Positions 26,053 through 28,071 of a stretch of 28,071 nt of DNA are shown piece by piece (position 1 is the stretch's first letter; each line of letters opens with the position of its first letter). The notes below the pieces were generated by a model. The model was not told the DNA's origin and did not search any database. It worked only from the letters and a program-made list of their open reading frames with translations. The position numbers and the translations under genes are program-made. The stretch is from the NCBI GenBank assembly GCA_016714085.1, contig JADJNW010000027.1:1-28071 (forward strand), given 5' to 3'. Source of the DNA: Saprospiraceae bacterium (lineage in GTDB: Bacteria; Bacteroidota; Bacteroidia; Chitinophagales; Saprospiraceae).

Positions 26053-27266
26053 GTGTATGATGTGACTATAATCGGGGCAGGAATTGTTGGTTTGGCAAAC
26101 GCCTACCAATTGTTGGAACGACGACCGGATTTGAAAATTTGTATGCTTGAAAGAAAATGGTGTAGCGCGACACCAAACGGGGCATAATAGCGGCGTGATT
26201 CGCCTGGCATCTATTACAAACCTGGTGGAATGCGTGCGGTGCAGTTGCCAACGAGGATACAAGCTGATGCTTGAATTTGCTGAAAAGCAGGGCATTCCTT
26301 ACGATATTTGCGGTAAGATTATCGTCGCAACGAATGCTGCCGAACAAGCCAAGCTCGATGAGATTTTGCAACGAGGCATCGCCAATGGGATGAAAGAACT
26401 CGAAAAGTCGGACGTGAAGAACTGCTGAAATTAAACCCTATGCCAAAGGTGGCGTGGAAGCAAATGGGTACCGCAGGCAGGCATCATCAACTATAAAAAA
26501 GTAGCAGAAAATACCTTGGGAAATCGTTGAACAGCGGGGCGCGACGGCTTTTTGGTGCAAAAGTGCAACAAATTATTCAGGGCGACGTAGAATGCGTTGT
26601 GATAAGCCAATCCGCAGAAGCGCGGTCAAAAATAGTGGTCAATTGCGCGGCTTGTATTCGGATAAAGTAGCGAATATGACCGTTTCGCACCATGCCTATC
26701 GGCAGGCAAGCCGAAGCATTCAAATACTGCCTTTTAGAGGAGTATTACGAGCTTATTCCAGAGAAGCAATATTTAGTGCGCAATTTGATTATCCGACCCC
26801 AATCCCAAATTCCCGTTTCTGGGAGTACATTTCACGCGTATGATTGAGGGTGGCATAGAAGCAAATGCAATGCAGTACTAGCTTTCAAGCGCGAAGGTTA
26901 CAGCCGATGGGATTTTGATCGGAAAGAGTTTTTTTGAAACATTATCATTTCCAGGATTTCGGAAAATTGCAGCCAAATATTGGCGAGACGGATTGAAGAG
27001 ATGCGGCGCTCCTGTTTAAAAGCGCGTTTGTCAAGTCACTGCAAAAGCTTGTGCCGGAAATACAATCAGAAGATTTGCGCCCTCGTGGCGCAGGTGTACG
27101 CGCAATGGCGTGTGATACTGAAGGCAATATAATTGACGATTTTCTGATATTTGAAGATGGAAACGTGATCAATGTGTGCAATGCACCTTCTCCGGCGGCT
27201 ACTGCTTCGCTGGCGATTGGTGAGACCATAGCGCAGAAAGTATTGCAAAGATTAAATGAGAAATAG
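26053..27266 (+). CDS. lhgO: L-2-hydroxyglutarate oxidase, frameshifted
   Basis: LhgO is an FAD-dependent enzyme that oxidises L-2-hydroxyglutarate to 2-oxoglutarate, feeding electrons to the quinone pool. From GTG 26053: (M)YDVTIIGAGIVGLANAYQLL (Rossmann GxGxxG FAD site), ERRPDLKICMLEKENG, HQTGHNSGVIHSGIYYKPG, NCQRGYKLMLEFAEKQGIPY, DICGKIIVATNAAEQAKLDE, EIVEQRGATAF, VVNCAGLYSDKVANMT, ILPFRGEYYEL-like, YPTPNP-like, GIEAGPNAVLAFKREGYSRW-like, and the C-terminal AGVRAMACDTEGNIIDDFLI, NAPSPAATASLAIGETIAQK. The ending with GAGVRAMA and NAPSPAATA identifies the family well. About 404 residues as joined, with many single-base breaks between 26160 and 26960. Confidence 0.88.
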
Positions 27267-27304
27267 GGGAAGGTTTTATTTAAACCTTTCAATTTTATAA
27301 ACTT

Positions 27305-28071
27305 ATGATACCCATGGAAAAAACGGCCCTACAAATTCAAATGGTGGACTTCGTACCCAGTACCTCAAGCTCAAAGATGAATTGATGCGGGTATTCAGGA
27401 AGTGCTAGATACAACTACCTTTATCAATGGCCCTAAGGTTCAGGAATTTCAGCGCAACCTGGAGGTTTATCTTGGCGCAAAGCACGTCATTCCGCGCCTT
27501 GCTAATGGCACCGATGCACTCCAAATTGCTATGATGGCTGGGATTTGCAGCCGGGTGATGAAGTAATTGTGCCAGCCTTTACGTATGTGGCAACAGCCGA
27601 AGTAATTGCATTGCTTCTGCTTAAACCTGTAATGGTAGATGTTGATCCTGATACATTTAATTTGCACTTGCGATTGTCGAAGCTGCCATCACGCCTCGTA
27701 CCAAAGCCATTGTGCCGGTAGAATCTATTCCGGGTAAGCTGCGACATGGAATCCCTAATGGAAGTTGCGAAAAAGTATAATTTATGGGTGATCGAAGATA
27801 ACGCTCAGGCGATTGGTGCCGATTATACCTTTAGCGATGGTCGGCAAGTCAAAACCGGAACGATCGGTCATATTGGCTGTACTTCGTTTTATCCTTCCAA
27901 AAATCTTGGCGCTTATGGCGATGGCGGTGCAATTTATACCAATGATGAAGAATTAGGACCTGAAGTCCCGCATGATTGCGAATCACGGTCAGGTGAAGGC
28001 TACTAGGATATGGATTGGTGTAAATTCTCGTTTGAACCAATCAGGCGGCACAATTCTGGATGTAAAATTGA
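27305..28071 (+). CDS. DegT/DnrJ/EryC1 family PLP-dependent sugar aminotransferase, 5' part, frameshifted
   Basis: From ATG 27305 (MIPMEKTALQIQMVDL-like): LDAGIQEVLDTTTFINGPKV, QEFQRNLEVYLGAKHVIP, ANGTDALQIAM, LQPGDEVIVPAFTYVATAEV, VMVDVDPDTFNL, ITPRTKAIVPVHLFG-like, ESLMEVAKKYNLWVIEDNAQ, AIGADY, and CTSFYPSKNLGAYGDGGAIY. The Lys of PSKNLG is the PLP-binding residue and the Asp of IEDNAQ contacts the pyridine nitrogen. Such enzymes make amino sugars for surface polysaccharides. The gene starts 38 bases after lhgO in the same direction and continues past the window edge (VNSRLNQSGGTILDVKL). Frame breaks near 27345, 27500, 27540, 27670 and 27735. Confidence 0.85.

Noticed and set aside
1..28071. 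tRNA, rRNA or insertion-sequence transposase genes
   Set aside because: I looked for tRNA-like cloverleaf ends, rRNA motifs and DDE transposase motifs on both strands and saw none I could defend.

Overview
The window looks like a piece of a Bacteroidota chromosome, probably of the Saprospiria/Chitinophagia type. The reasons are TAnnTTTG-type -7 promoter boxes, DUF6090 paralogues, a Bacteroidota-style Tex protein, an ArsR-like regulator beside lhgO and a DegT aminotransferase, and interspersed palindromic repeats of kinds I know from that phylum. That placement is from memory of the families; I ran no search. Many housekeeping genes (nrdJ, ubiB-like kinase, tex, uvrB, lhgO, degT) are interrupted by single-base frameshifts, often in homopolymers, while the protein sequence stays well conserved across the breaks. 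I read this mainly as uncorrected sequencing error, worst at 1-7.2 kb and 25.5-28 kb, and describe those genes as reconstructed CDSs.

Layout. 1-2344 (+): 3' part of an adenosylcobalamin-dependent ribonucleotide reductase. 2554-5021 (+): a coiled-coil (phasin-like) protein and an ABC1/UbiB-family kinase. 5045-7214 (-): tex, convergent with the kinase gene and carrying an inserted palindromic repeat. 7.3-11.9 kb: an accessory island with DUF2442, two hypothetical proteins, a small membrane protein, a DUF2726 protein and a DHFR/RibD-C-like reductase. Most of these genes are preceded by a 60-80 bp hairpin element bounded by GCTAAC/GTTAGC-like boxes, which suggests an integron-like cassette array; a 21-bp tandem repeat array lies inside it. 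11.9-12.45 kb (-): a DUF433/DUF5615 toxin-antitoxin pair inserted exactly at the 3' end of uvrB, with a 21-bp duplication of the uvrB end. 12452-16841 (-): uvrB, a Uma2-family nuclease and a membrane class III adenylate cyclase.

17.0-20.6 kb (-): a tandem array of four DUF6090 membrane proteins, interleaved with orphan 5' heads of the same gene family. Two of the heads are fused at the same point to a ~193-bp palindromic element. 20.75-21.0 kb: a second, unrelated 21-bp tandem repeat array. 21068-22405 (-): mtaB. 22753-25371 (+): an ECF sigma factor, its probable anti-sigma factor and an exported protein, closed by a clear terminator. 25506-28071 (+): a winged-helix regulator with a palindromic operator directly before its start codon, L-2-hydroxyglutarate oxidase, and a DegT/DnrJ/EryC1 aminotransferase running off the end, probably the start of a surface-sugar locus.

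The most notable structures are the uvrB-end insertion of the toxin-antitoxin unit, the DUF6090 head/element array, and the cassette-like island.
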